From: Pararhizobium sp. YC-54
GTDB lineage: Bacteria; Pseudomonadota; Alphaproteobacteria; Rhizobiales; Rhizobiaceae
Reading direction: 5' to 3'
Length of the DNA: 64,000 nucleotides
NCBI RefSeq assembly: GCF_025847205.1
Contig: NZ_JAOYTH010000004.1
Location: 62,001-126,000, forward strand
Shown: positions 53,399-64,000 of the stretch, piece after piece
Position numbering within the stretch: the stretch's first letter is position 1
Layout of the letters: each line of letters opens with the position of its first letter
Notes under the pieces: generated by a model
The model's input: the letters and a program-made list of their open reading frames with translations, nothing else
Database searches by the model: none
What the model was told of the DNA's origin: nothing
Translations under genes and position numbers: made by a program

Positions 53399-55369
53399 TC
53401 ATAAAATTTCGACGTGGAAGCCGATACTTCGCGCGGCGACCATGCCGATACCGGCATTGGACGAGGCAAGCAGGCTTTGCCAGCCGGATCCCTGCCGGAC
53501 CGGCAGATGGACCGGGTGCGGCGCATGGCTGCGATTGATCACGACGGCAAGCCGGGTGCGCCTGGTCTGCACCGTGTCGCCGGTTGAAAGCAGCATGACC
53601 AGATGGTCGGTGGTGGCGCTCTCCCAGTCGCTGGCCGTCATTGGCTGGCCGTCGAATCGCAGCCACTCGACATCGCCGTTTCCGGTGAAGAACATGGTTT
53701 CACCAAAGACATCGAAGCGGGTGCGGATTTGCGACAGTGTTGCCGTATGGGCAATCAGCGTATCGTCAAGGGCTGCCCAATCGACCCAGGTGATGGCGTT
53801 GTCCTGGCAATAGGCATTGTTGTTGCCGCGCTGGCTGCGGCCGCCTTCGTCGCCGGCGGTCAGCATGATCGCGCCGCGCGTGGCAAACAGAGTGGACAGC
53901 AGGGCCATGACATCGCGACGGCGCAAAGCCTGAACCTCCGGGTCGCTGGTCGCGCCTTCAACGCCATTGTTCCAGGAATGGTTCTCGTCATGGCCGTCAC
54001 GGTTGTCCTCGCCATTGGCCTCATTGTGCTTGCCGGCATAGGAGACGAGATCCATCAGCGTGAAGCCGTCATGGGCGGCGATGAAGTTGACGCTGCGGGT
54101 TTTCTGCCCGCTGTTGCGCGAGAAGATACTCGAAGAGCCGGCAAGCGCCGTCGCGAGGTCACCGATGGTATGGCTGTCGCCGCGCCAGGTGCGGCGCAGG
54201 TCGTCGCGTGCCCGGTCGTTCCATTCGAGGAAGGGGGCGGGGAAATTGCCGAGCTGGTAGCCGCCGGGGCCGATATCCCAGGGTTCGGCGATCAGCACGC
54301 GGTCTTTGAGGATGGGATCGGTGCGCATTTCGGTAAGCAGGGCGGCATCGCCGCTGAAGCCGTTGATGTCGCGGCCGAGGATCGAGCCGAGATCGAAGCG
54401 GAAACCGTCGATGCCGGCGGAGAGGACGAAGTGGCGCAGGCTGTCGAGGATGAGCTGGCGCACGACCGGGTGACCGCAGGCAATGGTGTTGCCGCAGCCG
54501 GTGTCGTTGATCAGTTCGCCCGGCCGGCCGGTGGCGTGGCGGTAATAGGTGTGGTTGTCGAGGCCGCGCATGGAGAGGGTCGCGCCGAAGCGGTCGCTTT
54601 CGCCGGAATGGTTGAAGACGAGATCGAGAATGGTGCCGATGCCTTGGGCATGAAGTGCTGCAACGGTTTCGCGAAGTTCGGTCATGCCGCCGGGTACAAG
54701 GTGCGGATCGAGCGCCATGAAGGCGATGGGATTGTAGCCCCAGCCGTTGGAAAGCCCGAGCGGCGGCAGATGGCGCTCGTCGATCCAGGCGGTGATCGGC
54801 ATCAATTCGATGGCTGAGACGCCGATGCGCTTCAGATGAGCGATGACGGCGGGATGGGCCAGTGCTGCGACGGTGCCGCGCTGGTTTTCGGGCACATTCG
54901 GATGCAGCATGGTGAAGGGGCGCACCGCGACCTCGTAGATCAGGCCGCCGGTCCGGAAAAGCGGAGCTTGATGCTGCGCGCTCTGGGGTTCCGTCACGAT
55001 CGCCTTGGGAACGAGATCGGTAGTGTCGTCGCCGAAGACTGACAGGCGGGGATTGTAACGGAAGGGGCGGTCGAGTTCGCGGGCGTAGGGATCGACCAGC
55101 AGCTTGGCGGGGTCGAACCAGAGGCCTTGATCCGGGTCATAAGTTCCTGAGGCGCGAAAACCGTAGCGCGTTCCGGCGGGTGCATCCGGGACGGTCAGGC
55201 TGTGGATGCCGTCCTCACCGCGCCGCATCGGCAGGCGGCGCAGTTCGCGATTGCCGGTCGCGTCGTAGAGGCAGAGCTCGATGCCGGAAGCGCTGCTGGA
55301 CCGGACCGAAAACGCCGTGCCGCTGCCATTGAGAGTGACGCCAAGGAGCGGAGCGGGCAGATTCGGCAT
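53399..55369 (-). CDS. glgX: Glycogen debranching enzyme
   Basis: This 656-residue GH13 enzyme (isoamylase/GlgX type) has an N-terminal CBM48-like domain and a TIM barrel with VFNHSGESD, GFRFDLGSILG, LIAEPWDIGPGGYQLG (catalytic Glu) and FIAAHDGFTLMDLVSY. The ATG at 55369 has AAGGTGA before it. An in-frame GTG nine bases earlier is the other choice. It acts on limit dextrins made by glycogen phosphorylase. It is on the same strand as the glg operon but is separated from it by 1.1 kb of repeats. Confidence 0.92.
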   Translation of the reverse strand: MPNLPAPLLGVTLNGSGTAFSVRSSSASGIELCLYDATGNRELRRLPMRRGEDGIHSLTVPDAPAGTRYGFRASGTYDPDQGLWFDPAKLLVDPYARELDRPFRYNPRLSVFGDDTTDLVPKAIVTEPQSAQHQAPLFRTGGLIYEVAVRPFTMLHPNVPENQRGTVAALAHPAVIAHLKRIGVSAIELMPITAWIDERHLPPLGLSNGWGYNPIAFMALDPHLVPGGMTELRETVAALHAQGIGTILDLVFNHSGESDRFGATLSMRGLDNHTYYRHATGRPGELINDTGCGNTIACGHPVVRQLILDSLRHFVLSAGIDGFRFDLGSILGRDINGFSGDAALLTEMRTDPILKDRVLIAEPWDIGPGGYQLGNFPAPFLEWNDRARDDLRRTWRGDSHTIGDLATALAGSSSIFSRNSGQKTRSVNFIAAHDGFTLMDLVSYAGKHNEANGEDNRDGHDENHSWNNGVEGATSDPEVQALRRRDVMALLSTLFATRGAIMLTAGDEGGRSQRGNNNAYCQDNAITWVDWAALDDTLIAHTATLSQIRTRFDVFGETMFFTGNGDVEWLRFDGQPMTASDWESATTDHLVMLLSTGDTVQTRRTRLAVVINRSHAPHPVHLPVRQGSGWQSLLASSNAGIGMVAARSIGFHVEIL

Positions 55370-55474
55370 CGGGGTCACCTTGGGATGAGCGGGGGAGGCG
55401 GCGTATGTGGTTTCGTATCAGATTGGTTTGACAGTGATTTGTCTCTGCTTTCGGGCGTGTTGCAAGCGGTATGT

Positions 55475-55650
55475 TTTACCCTCCCCTTGAGGGGGAGGCG
55501 ATCTCTCTCTTCTCCCCGGCGGGGAGAAGTGCCGAGCAGAGCGAGGCGATGAGGGGGGCGGCAGATTCAGAATCAATGGCTTCGCCCCCCCTCATCCGGC
55601 CCTGCGCTCCCTCTTCTCCCCGATGGGGAGAAGAGGGAGCGCAGGGACCT
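55475..55650. repeat. Rhizobial intergenic inverted repeat, family A-like, copy 4
   Basis: CCCTCCCCTTGAGGGGGAGG, then CTTCTCCCCGGCGGGGAGAA and GATGAGGGGGGC on the left, mirrored by GCCCCCCCTCATCCGGCCC and CTCTTCTCCCCGATGGGGAG on the right. The words GATGAGGGG and CTTCTCCCCG are those of the family-A elements at 7457 and 51617. Confidence 0.75.
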
Positions 55651-55689
55651 CCCAACGCCCTTCAGCCACGCCCGGAAAATCCGCCGTGG

Positions 55690-56040
55690 TTTTTCGCTTT
55701 CAGTTCACTTGGCCGGGGCGCTGGAAAGTGCCGGGACAAAGTGAGTTTATGTGACGCCTTCCAGCGCCCCGTTCAGTGTTGGTCGATGGGCAACTCCGGT
55801 TTCTCTGCGCGGATGATCGGCGCCTTTTCCAGGGTGGCGCTGCCGGAATTTCCGGGGCGCCACGAAAGGCCTGTCTTTCGACACACCAGTCGCCGGTCCT
55901 CATGTGTGCCTCACAGGCACGCCCCGCCATTTTGCAGACGAGAGGGAAACCATTTTCTGACCATCCACCGGGCAAAGGCTTACGTCTGTCCTTCACCCGG
56001 CACCGGCCCCGTCTCACCGCTACGTCTAGCAGTCTAGCCG
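55690..56040. ncRNA. Candidate structured RNA or conserved palindromic block, strand unknown
   Basis: There is a series of stems: GGGGCGCTGGAA/TTCCAGCGCCCC (55715-55726 with 55759-55770), GTGGCGC/GCGCCAC with inner CCGGAA/TTCCGG (55834-55863), CGAAAG/CTTTCG (55863-55880), GTGCCT-CAC-AGGCAC (55906-55920) and CAGACG/CGTCTG (55935-55988). It does not match RNase P, tmRNA, SRP or 6S RNA by eye, and I see no gene. It is a candidate only, and the strand cannot be decided. Confidence 0.35.
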
Positions 56041-56240
56041 ATGACAGGACGGGAATGATGATGGCACAGGTTTTGGGGGCGGGGATTTGCGGGGATGATT
56101 TTTTGGGTGGCGAAGGGCAGCGATCACGGGCGGGATAGGGCGATAACTGTTTGACGTAGAATGAAAGCTGCCCGGTATCGCTCGCCAGTACGGGAGCTGA
56201 TCACATGAATGGCTCGGTATTGAGGAGGCACATATTGTCC

Positions 56241-56335
56241 TCCGTCATCCTCGGGCCTGACCCGAGGATCCCGGTTCCAGAGACAGAATCGCGCTTGTGG
56301 CGTGGATCCTCGGGTCAAGCCCGAGGATGACGGAG
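56241..56335. repeat. Rhizobial intergenic repeat, family B, two head-to-head copies
   Basis: CGTCATCCTCGGGCCTGACC continuing to CCGAGGATCC, followed about 35 bp later by GGATCCTCGGGTCAAGCCCG continuing to AGGATGACG. The two copies form a large dyad. The core is shared with 14073-14148. Confidence 0.75.
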
Positions 56336-56420
56336 TTACTGGGCAGCGGCTGCAGGCGGCCGGTGCCGTGGGGCATGACACTTAAGGTATGCCGGGTCAC
56401 CCCACCCCGGCACTATGTGC

Positions 56421-56443
56421 CGACCCTCCCCCTCAAGGGGAGG
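56421..56443 (-). terminator. Palindrome after the glycogen operon
   Basis: ACCCTCCCC..GGGGAGGGT with a short loop, 32 bp past the pgm stop on the minus strand. It probably marks the operon end, although no T-run follows. The sequence resembles the family-A palindromes. Confidence 0.5.
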
Positions 56444-56474
56444 GTGAAGGGAGCTTTCTCCCTCTCTACATCGG

Positions 56475-59548
<3,074 letters not shown>

Positions 59549-59550
59549 GC

Positions 59551-60810
59551 TCACATGCCCAGCTTGTCGATCATCGTCTGGGTGATCAGGCAAACGCCGT
59601 TTTCCGAACGGCGGAAGCGCTTGGCGTCGAATTCCGGGTCTTCGCCGACGACGAGGCCTTCCGGGATGACGACGCGGCTGTCGATGACGACATTGCTCAG
59701 CTGCGTATGCCGGCCGATCCTGACATTCGGCAGGATGACGGCGCCGTCGAGGCGGGAATAGGAATTTACCCGCACGCCGGTAAACAGCATGGAGCGGTTG
59801 AGCGAGGCACCGGAAATGATGCAATCGCCGGACACGAGAGAGGAGGTGGCCGACCCGCGGCGGTTCTCGTCGTCATGGACGAATTTTGCCGGCGGCTTGA
59901 TCTCGGCGAACGTCCAGATCGGCCAGGTGCCGTCGTAGATGTCGAGTTCCGGCGTGACGTGGGTGAGGTCGATATTGGCCTGCCAGTAGGCATCGATCGT
60001 GCCGACATCGCGCCAATAGGCTTCGCGCTCGAAATCGGAGCGGACGCAGGACCGGTTGAAGCGGTGGGCGACGGCTTTGCCGTGGCTGACGATATAGGGG
60101 ATGATGTCCTTGCCGAAGTCGCGCGAGGAGGATGGGTCGGCGGCGTCGCGGCGCAGCACATCCATCAGGAACTTGGTGTGGAAAACGTAGATGCCCATCG
60201 AGGCCAGCGCCATCTCCGGATTGCCGGGGATGCCCGGCGGGTCGGCGGGCTTTTCGACGAAGGCGATGATCTGGTCCTTTTCATCGACATGCATGACGCC
60301 GAAGCCGGTCGCTTCCATGCGCGGCACTTCCAGGCAGCCGATGGTGACGTCGGCGCCGGAATCGACATGCTGCTGCAGCATCAGTTCGTAGTCCATCTTG
60401 TAGACATGGTCGCCGGCCAGGATGACCATGTATTCGACGCCGTGATCCTCGATGATGTCGATGTTCTGATAGACGGCGTCGGCGGTGCCTTCGTACCACT
60501 GCGTCTCGGAGACGCGCTGGGAGGCCGGCAGGATATCGAAGCTTTCGTTTCGTTCGGGGCGCAGGAAGTTCCAGCCGCGCTGCAGGTGGCGGATCAGCGA
60601 ATGCGCCTTGTACTGGGTTGCGACGCCGATGCGGCGGATGCCGGAGTTCAGCGCGTTGGAGAGCGCGAAATCGATGATGCGGGCCTTGCCGCCGAAATAG
60701 ACCGCGGGCTTGGCGCGGCGATCGGTCAGTTCCTTCAGGCGGCTGCCGCGGCCGCCGGCAAGGACATAGGCCATTGCATCACGGGCGAGGGGCTGGGTGC
60801 GTTTTTCCAT
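59551..60810 (-). CDS. glgC: Glucose-1-phosphate adenylyltransferase
   Basis: The protein has 419 residues. ADP-glucose pyrophosphorylase makes the glycogen precursor. The nucleotide motif [40 protein letters not shown], and the sugar site VEKPADPP are visible, with a C-terminal left-handed beta-helix for allosteric control. The start is the ATG at 60810 with GGGAGGAAATTCA before it. Confidence 0.96.
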   Translation of the reverse strand: MEKRTQPLARDAMAYVLAGGRGSRLKELTDRRAKPAVYFGGKARIIDFALSNALNSGIRRIGVATQYKAHSLIRHLQRGWNFLRPERNESFDILPASQRVSETQWYEGTADAVYQNIDIIEDHGVEYMVILAGDHVYKMDYELMLQQHVDSGADVTIGCLEVPRMEATGFGVMHVDEKDQIIAFVEKPADPPGIPGNPEMALASMGIYVFHTKFLMDVLRRDAADPSSSRDFGKDIIPYIVSHGKAVAHRFNRSCVRSDFEREAYWRDVGTIDAYWQANIDLTHVTPELDIYDGTWPIWTFAEIKPPAKFVHDDENRRGSATSSLVSGDCIISGASLNRSMLFTGVRVNSYSRLDGAVILPNVRIGRHTQLSNVVIDSRVVIPEGLVVGEDPEFDAKRFRRSENGVCLITQTMIDKLGM

Positions 60811-60940
60811 TGAATTTCCTCCCGATAGTATGGTTCCCCGGAGCGCTATTGCCGCTCGTTCGGAACTGTGTCCTCTCCAATATTCTTCTGACGCACGACT
60901 TTGGCAGGTCTTGGGAGCCCGCCTTGCCGTGCTTGATTTT

Positions 60941-60989
60941 ATGCATGTCGTTATCCCGAAACCGCTGCACACTTTCGGGCGACATGCAT
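60941..60989. repeat. Small rhizobial palindromic repeat, family C, copy 2
   Basis: ATGCATGTCG..CGACATGCAT arms enclose an inner CCCGAAA..TTTCGGG stem with loop CCGCTGCACAC. It sits in the glgB-glgC gap, its right end touching the glgB stop. It shares AAACCGCTGCRCACTTT with 25450-25493. Within the operon it may act as an mRNA stability or partial termination element. Confidence 0.75.
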
Positions 60990-63199
60990 TAATCCTGCTC
61001 CAGCATCAGTGTCGCCAGGGGTGGCAAGGTGATGGTGGCGGTAATAACGCCTGCACTGTTTTTCTTTGCCTGAACGGCTCCTCCGTTGCCTTTGCCGCTG
61101 CCGCCGTAGATCTCGGCGTCGCTGTTGAGGATTTCCTTCCACCGCCCTTCCACCGGCAGCGGTATGGTATAGTTTTCGCGGTAGACCGGGGTGAAGTTGC
61201 TGATGACGGCAATGGTCTTTTCGCCCGGCGCCTTGCGCAGCCAGGCAAAGACCGAATTCTCGCGGTCATCGGCAATCAGCCATTCAAAGCCGTCGCCCTC
61301 ACAGTCGCGCGCATGCAGCGCCGCCTTGTTGCGATAGGTACCGTTCAAGTCCCGCACCAGCCGGCGCATGCCTTCATGAAGAGGATATTCGAGCAGGTTC
61401 CAGTCGAGCGACCGGTCTTCCGCCCATTCCTGCCACTGGGCGAATTCCTGGCCCATGAACAGGAGCTTCTTGCCGGGATAACCCCACATGAAGCCGTAAT
61501 AGGCTCTGAGGTTGGCGAATTTCTGCCAGTCGTCGCCGGCCATCTTGGCAATCAGCGAACCCTTGCCGTGCACCACTTCGTCATGGGAAAGCGGCAGCAC
61601 GAAATTTTCGCTGAAGGCGTAGAGCAGGCCGAAGGTCAGGTCGTTGTGGTGGTGCTTGCGGTGGATCGGCTCGCGCTGCAGATATTGCAGCGTGTCGTGC
61701 ATGAAGCCCATGTTCCACTTGAAGCCGAAGCCGAGGCCGCCGGCGTGGACCGGAGCGGAAACTTTTGGCCAGGAGGTGGATTCCTCGGCAATGGTGATGA
61801 TGCCGGGATGGCTGCCGTAGACTTGCTTGTTCATGGTCTGCAGGAAGCGGACGGTATCGAGGTTCTCGTTGCCGCCGTACTCGTTCGGCACCCATTCGCC
61901 GTGCTTGCGCGAATAGTCGAGATAGAGCATCGAGGCGACCGCATCGACCCGCAAACCGTCCAGATGGAATTTTTCAGCCCAGTAGAGTGCGTTGTTGACG
62001 AGATAGGAGAACACCTCGGCGCGGCCGAAATTGTAGATCGCGGTGTTCCAGTCGGGGTGGTAGCCCTGACGCGGGTCCTCATGCTCGTATAACGCGGTGC
62101 CGTCGAACCAGCGAAGGCCGTGGGCATCGGTGGGGAAATGTGCCGGCACCCAGTCGAGGATGACGCCGAGGCCGACCTTGTGGGCGCCGTTGACGAAGCG
62201 GGCAAAACCTTCCGGCTCGCCGAAGCGGGCGGTCGGCGCGTAGAGGCCGGTGGTCTGGTATCCCCAGGACGGATCATAGGGATATTCGGTAATCGGCAGG
62301 AATTCGATATGGGTGAAGCCCATGTCGATGCAGTAGGGGATCAGGCGTTCTGCCAGTTCGTCCCAGGTCAGCATGTCGCCATTGTCGCGGCGCTGCCAGG
62401 AGGCGGCGTGGACCTCGTAGATCGAGATAGGCTGGCGCCGCGCGTCGACGCTGGCCCAATGCGCGCGGTGCGCCTCGTCCTGCCAGACCTGTTCGATCTC
62501 TCCCGTCGTCATCGACGCATTCTGCGGACGCAGTTCCGAGCGGCGGGCGAAGGGATCGGCCTTCAGGGGCAGCAATTCGCCGCTCTTGCCGACGATCTCG
62601 TATTTGTAGATCGCGCCGGACTGGACATCGGGCACGAAGATTTCCCAGATGCCGGTGTCCTGGCGCAGCCGCATGACATGGCGGCGGCCGTCCCAGTCGT
62701 TGAAATCGCCGACGACCGAGACGCGCTTGGCGTTCGGTGCCCAGACGGCGAAATGAAAACCGTCGGCGCCGTCATGCCTGATCGGATGCGCGCCCATCTT
62801 GTCGAACAGGCGCAGATGCGAGCCTTCGCGGATGTAATAGTCGTCCATCGGCCCGAGCACCGGGCCGAAGCTGTAGGGATCGGTGATGGTCCACTCGCCG
62901 CCGTCATTGCGGGCGCGGTAGCGGACCGGCTGGATCTTCTTGACGGCGATGACGCCTTCGAAGAAGCCGGCATCGTCACGCCGTGTCAGCGTACCGATCT
63001 CCTTGCCGGCCAGTGTTTCGGCGGTCACCGTTTCGGCGCCGGGGACGAAACAGCGGGCGACGAACTCCTTGCCCGCCGGATGGACGCCGAGGGCGGCGAA
63101 CGGATTTGCATGAGTGCCAGCGAGGATCGCCGCAATCTCTTCCGTCGACAGACTGGCTGGCGGAACGGCAGGCGTGGCGTCTTTCGGCACTGATGTCAT
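60989..63199 (-). CDS. glgB: 1,4-alpha-glucan branching enzyme
   Basis: This 736-residue GH13 enzyme makes alpha-1,6 branches. Two N-terminal CBM48-like segments ([32 protein letters not shown]) precede the TIM barrel with [30 protein letters not shown] (nucleophile Asp), [13 protein letters not shown] (acid Glu) and [15 protein letters not shown]. The ATG at 63199 overlaps the glgP stop (ATGA) and follows GGAGAGCCGG, which favours it over the upstream TTG. Confidence 0.96.
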   Translation of the reverse strand: MTSVPKDATPAVPPASLSTEEIAAILAGTHANPFAALGVHPAGKEFVARCFVPGAETVTAETLAGKEIGTLTRRDDAGFFEGVIAVKKIQPVRYRARNDGGEWTITDPYSFGPVLGPMDDYYIREGSHLRLFDKMGAHPIRHDGADGFHFAVWAPNAKRVSVVGDFNDWDGRRHVMRLRQDTGIWEIFVPDVQSGAIYKYEIVGKSGELLPLKADPFARRSELRPQNASMTTGEIEQVWQDEAHRAHWASVDARRQPISIYEVHAASWQRRDNGDMLTWDELAERLIPYCIDMGFTHIEFLPITEYPYDPSWGYQTTGLYAPTARFGEPEGFARFVNGAHKVGLGVILDWVPAHFPTDAHGLRWFDGTALYEHEDPRQGYHPDWNTAIYNFGRAEVFSYLVNNALYWAEKFHLDGLRVDAVASMLYLDYSRKHGEWVPNEYGGNENLDTVRFLQTMNKQVYGSHPGIITIAEESTSWPKVSAPVHAGGLGFGFKWNMGFMHDTLQYLQREPIHRKHHHNDLTFGLLYAFSENFVLPLSHDEVVHGKGSLIAKMAGDDWQKFANLRAYYGFMWGYPGKKLLFMGQEFAQWQEWAEDRSLDWNLLEYPLHEGMRRLVRDLNGTYRNKAALHARDCEGDGFEWLIADDRENSVFAWLRKAPGEKTIAVISNFTPVYRENYTIPLPVEGRWKEILNSDAEIYGGSGKGNGGAVQAKKNSAGVITATITLPPLATLMLEQD

Positions 63200-64000
63200 C
63201 CGGCTCTCCAAATTTCCCCGGCATATTGCCGGATTGTACGGTCGGAGGAAAACCAGCCCATGCGCGCCGTGTTGCGGATGGTCTTGGAATACCAGCTGGC
63301 CGTGTCCGTCCAGATTGCGTCCACCTCGCGCTGCGCCTTGGTGTAGGCATCGAAATCGGCCGCCACCATGAACCAGTCGTGATTGTAGATGCCGTCGATC
63401 AGGCCGGTGAAGCGGTTGCGGTCATCGGGGGAGAACACGCCGGAGGAAATCGCATTGAGGGCCTGCGACAGTTCCCGCGATTGCTCGATGATGGCGCGGG
63501 GATTGTGGCCCTCGGCGCGCACCTTGGCGACTTCGTCCGCCGTCATCCCGAAGATCTTGATGTTTTCCTCACCGACCCAGTCACGCATTTCGACATTGGC
63601 GCCGTCCAACGTTCCAATGGTCAGCGCACCGTTCAACGCGAACTTCATGTTGCCGGTTCCAGACGCTTCCATGCCGGCGGTCGAAATCTGTTCCGACAGG
63701 TCGGCGGCCGGCACCATGATCTCGGCAAGCGAGACGTTGTAGTTGGGAATGAAAACGATCTTCAACAGACCGCGCACCGACGGGTCATTATTGATGACCT
63801 TGGCGACATCATTGGCCAGCTTGATGATCAGCTTGGCATTGTGATAGCTCGGCGCCGCCTTGCCGGCGAACAATTTGACACGCGGCACCCAGTCCAGCTC
63901 GGGATGAGAACGGATCTGGTCGTAGAGCGAGATCGCCTCGATGATGTTGAGGAGCTGGCGCTTGTATTCGTGGATACGCTTGATCTGGATGTCGAACATC
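63196..64000 (-). CDS. glgP: Glycogen phosphorylase (partial, N-terminus beyond window)
   Basis: The C-terminal 268 or so residues of a GT35 phosphorylase, which frees glucose 1-phosphate from glycogen. The visible part contains MFDIQIKRIHEYKRQLLNII, KLFAGKAAPSYHNAKLIIKL, the PLP-site context with GTGNMKFALNGALTIGTLDG and ANVEMRDWVGEENIKIFG. The gene runs off the right edge, and the Met at 63999 is internal. It is coupled to glgB by an ATGA overlap. Confidence 0.95.
   Translation of the reverse strand, partial: MFDIQIKRIHEYKRQLLNIIEAISLYDQIRSHPELDWVPRVKLFAGKAAPSYHNAKLIIKLANDVAKVINNDPSVRGLLKIVFIPNYNVSLAEIMVPAADLSEQISTAGMEASGTGNMKFALNGALTIGTLDGANVEMRDWVGEENIKIFGMTADEVAKVRAEGHNPRAIIEQSRELSQALNAISSGVFSPDDRNRFTGLIDGIYNHDWFMVAADFDAYTKAQREVDAIWTDTASWYSKTIRNTARMGWFSSDRTIRQYAGEIWRAG

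Larger units (their letters stand above)
55370..56474. other. 1.1 kb intergenic region rich in repeats and hairpins
   Basis: From left to right it holds short AT-richer DNA at 55380-55475 (glgX promoter side), a family-A-like inverted repeat (55475-55650), a chain of stable hairpins (55690-56040), unassigned DNA (56040-56240), a family-B double repeat (56241-56335) and a GGGAGGG palindrome (56421-56443) just past the pgm stop. Open frames on both strands cross it but none has a good start or known similarity. Confidence 0.6.

Noticed and set aside
55690..56040. RNase P RNA, tmRNA or a cobalamin riboswitch
   Set aside because: I looked for the GAGGAAAGTCCGGGC core, the tmRNA tag and tRNA-like ends, and the B12-box on both strands. 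None is present.
55471..56138. Open frames of 105 to 188 codons on both strands in the glgX-pgm gap
   Set aside because: They begin within repeats, have no ribosome sites and have odd composition. The region is better explained by palindromes and structured sequence.
59549..59824. An extended start for glgA at 59824
   Set aside because: The 92 extra codons overlap the end of glgC and are Arg/Pro-rich. The family begins at [12 protein letters not shown].

Overview
This window is about 61% GC by eye and looks like chromosome of a member of the Rhizobiaceae (Rhizobium, Agrobacterium, Allorhizobium or Neorhizobium type). The evidence is the glgP-glgB-glgC-glgA-pgm glycogen operon, the soxBDAG sarcosine oxidase operon, a three-gene proton-translocating transhydrogenase behind a small aa3-oxidase subunit IV, several LacI-type regulators beside ABC sugar transporters, an alphaproteobacterial-type ornithine decarboxylase with a long leader, and three families of short palindromic intergenic repeats of the kind common in rhizobia. 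I see no rRNA, tRNA, CRISPR array, prophage or insertion sequence.

Layout. 0-4.5 kb: end of an AraC-type regulator, then a TetR repressor divergent from an EmrA/EmrB-like efflux pair, with two palindromic operators between them. 4.5-4.9 kb: a small gene that appears broken by a one-base frameshift. 4.9-8.9 kb: LacI regulator, xylulokinase and xylose isomerase (xylose operon). 9.2-16.8 kb: a second sugar locus, in which a LacI repressor diverges from ABC ATPase, permease, binding protein, TIM-barrel epimerase and a Gfo/Idh/MocA oxidoreductase, with twin perfect operators. 16.8-17.4 kb: ParDE toxin-antitoxin. 17.5-25.4 kb: beta-glucosidase, tRNA hydroxylation protein TrhO, VOC protein with its WYL regulator, CYTH and CHAD proteins, KDPG aldolase, DUF533 protein and an acetyltransferase. 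25.5-28.2 kb: NicO metal exporter, DUF1007 protein and a LysR regulator.

28.2-40 kb: ornithine decarboxylase behind a ~400-nt leader that fits the speF motif RNA, an acetyltransferase, an orphan outer-membrane barrel, a small secreted Gly/Asn-rich peptide, a Glyoxalase_8-like protein beside a truncated gene remnant, a WD40/CobW metal pair, a creatininase homologue, a MarR regulator, a LacI regulator with a D-2-hydroxyacid dehydrogenase, and a gamma-glutamyl-GABA hydrolase. 40-46 kb: aa3 oxidase subunit IV, pntAA-pntAB-pntB, a DUF992 protein, a TPR lipoprotein and ribosomal protein S21. 46.4-51.6 kb: sox operon. 51.7-55.4 kb: DUF2332 protein, MaoC dehydratase and glgX. 55.4-56.5 kb: 1.1 kb without a convincing gene, rich in repeats and stable hairpins. 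56.5-64 kb: glycogen operon, with glgP running off the right edge.

The themes are sugar uptake and catabolism (xylose, an unidentified sugar or glycoside, beta-glucosides, Entner-Doudoroff), glycogen storage, redox balance (transhydrogenase) and one-carbon/sarcosine oxidation. The least explained parts are the structured intergenic region at 55.69-56.04 kb, the frameshifted small gene at 4.6-4.8 kb, the unassigned sugar pathway, and the secreted peptide with strong 3' hairpins at 32.2-32.6 kb. Most hairpin and repeat coordinates were counted by hand and may be off by a base.
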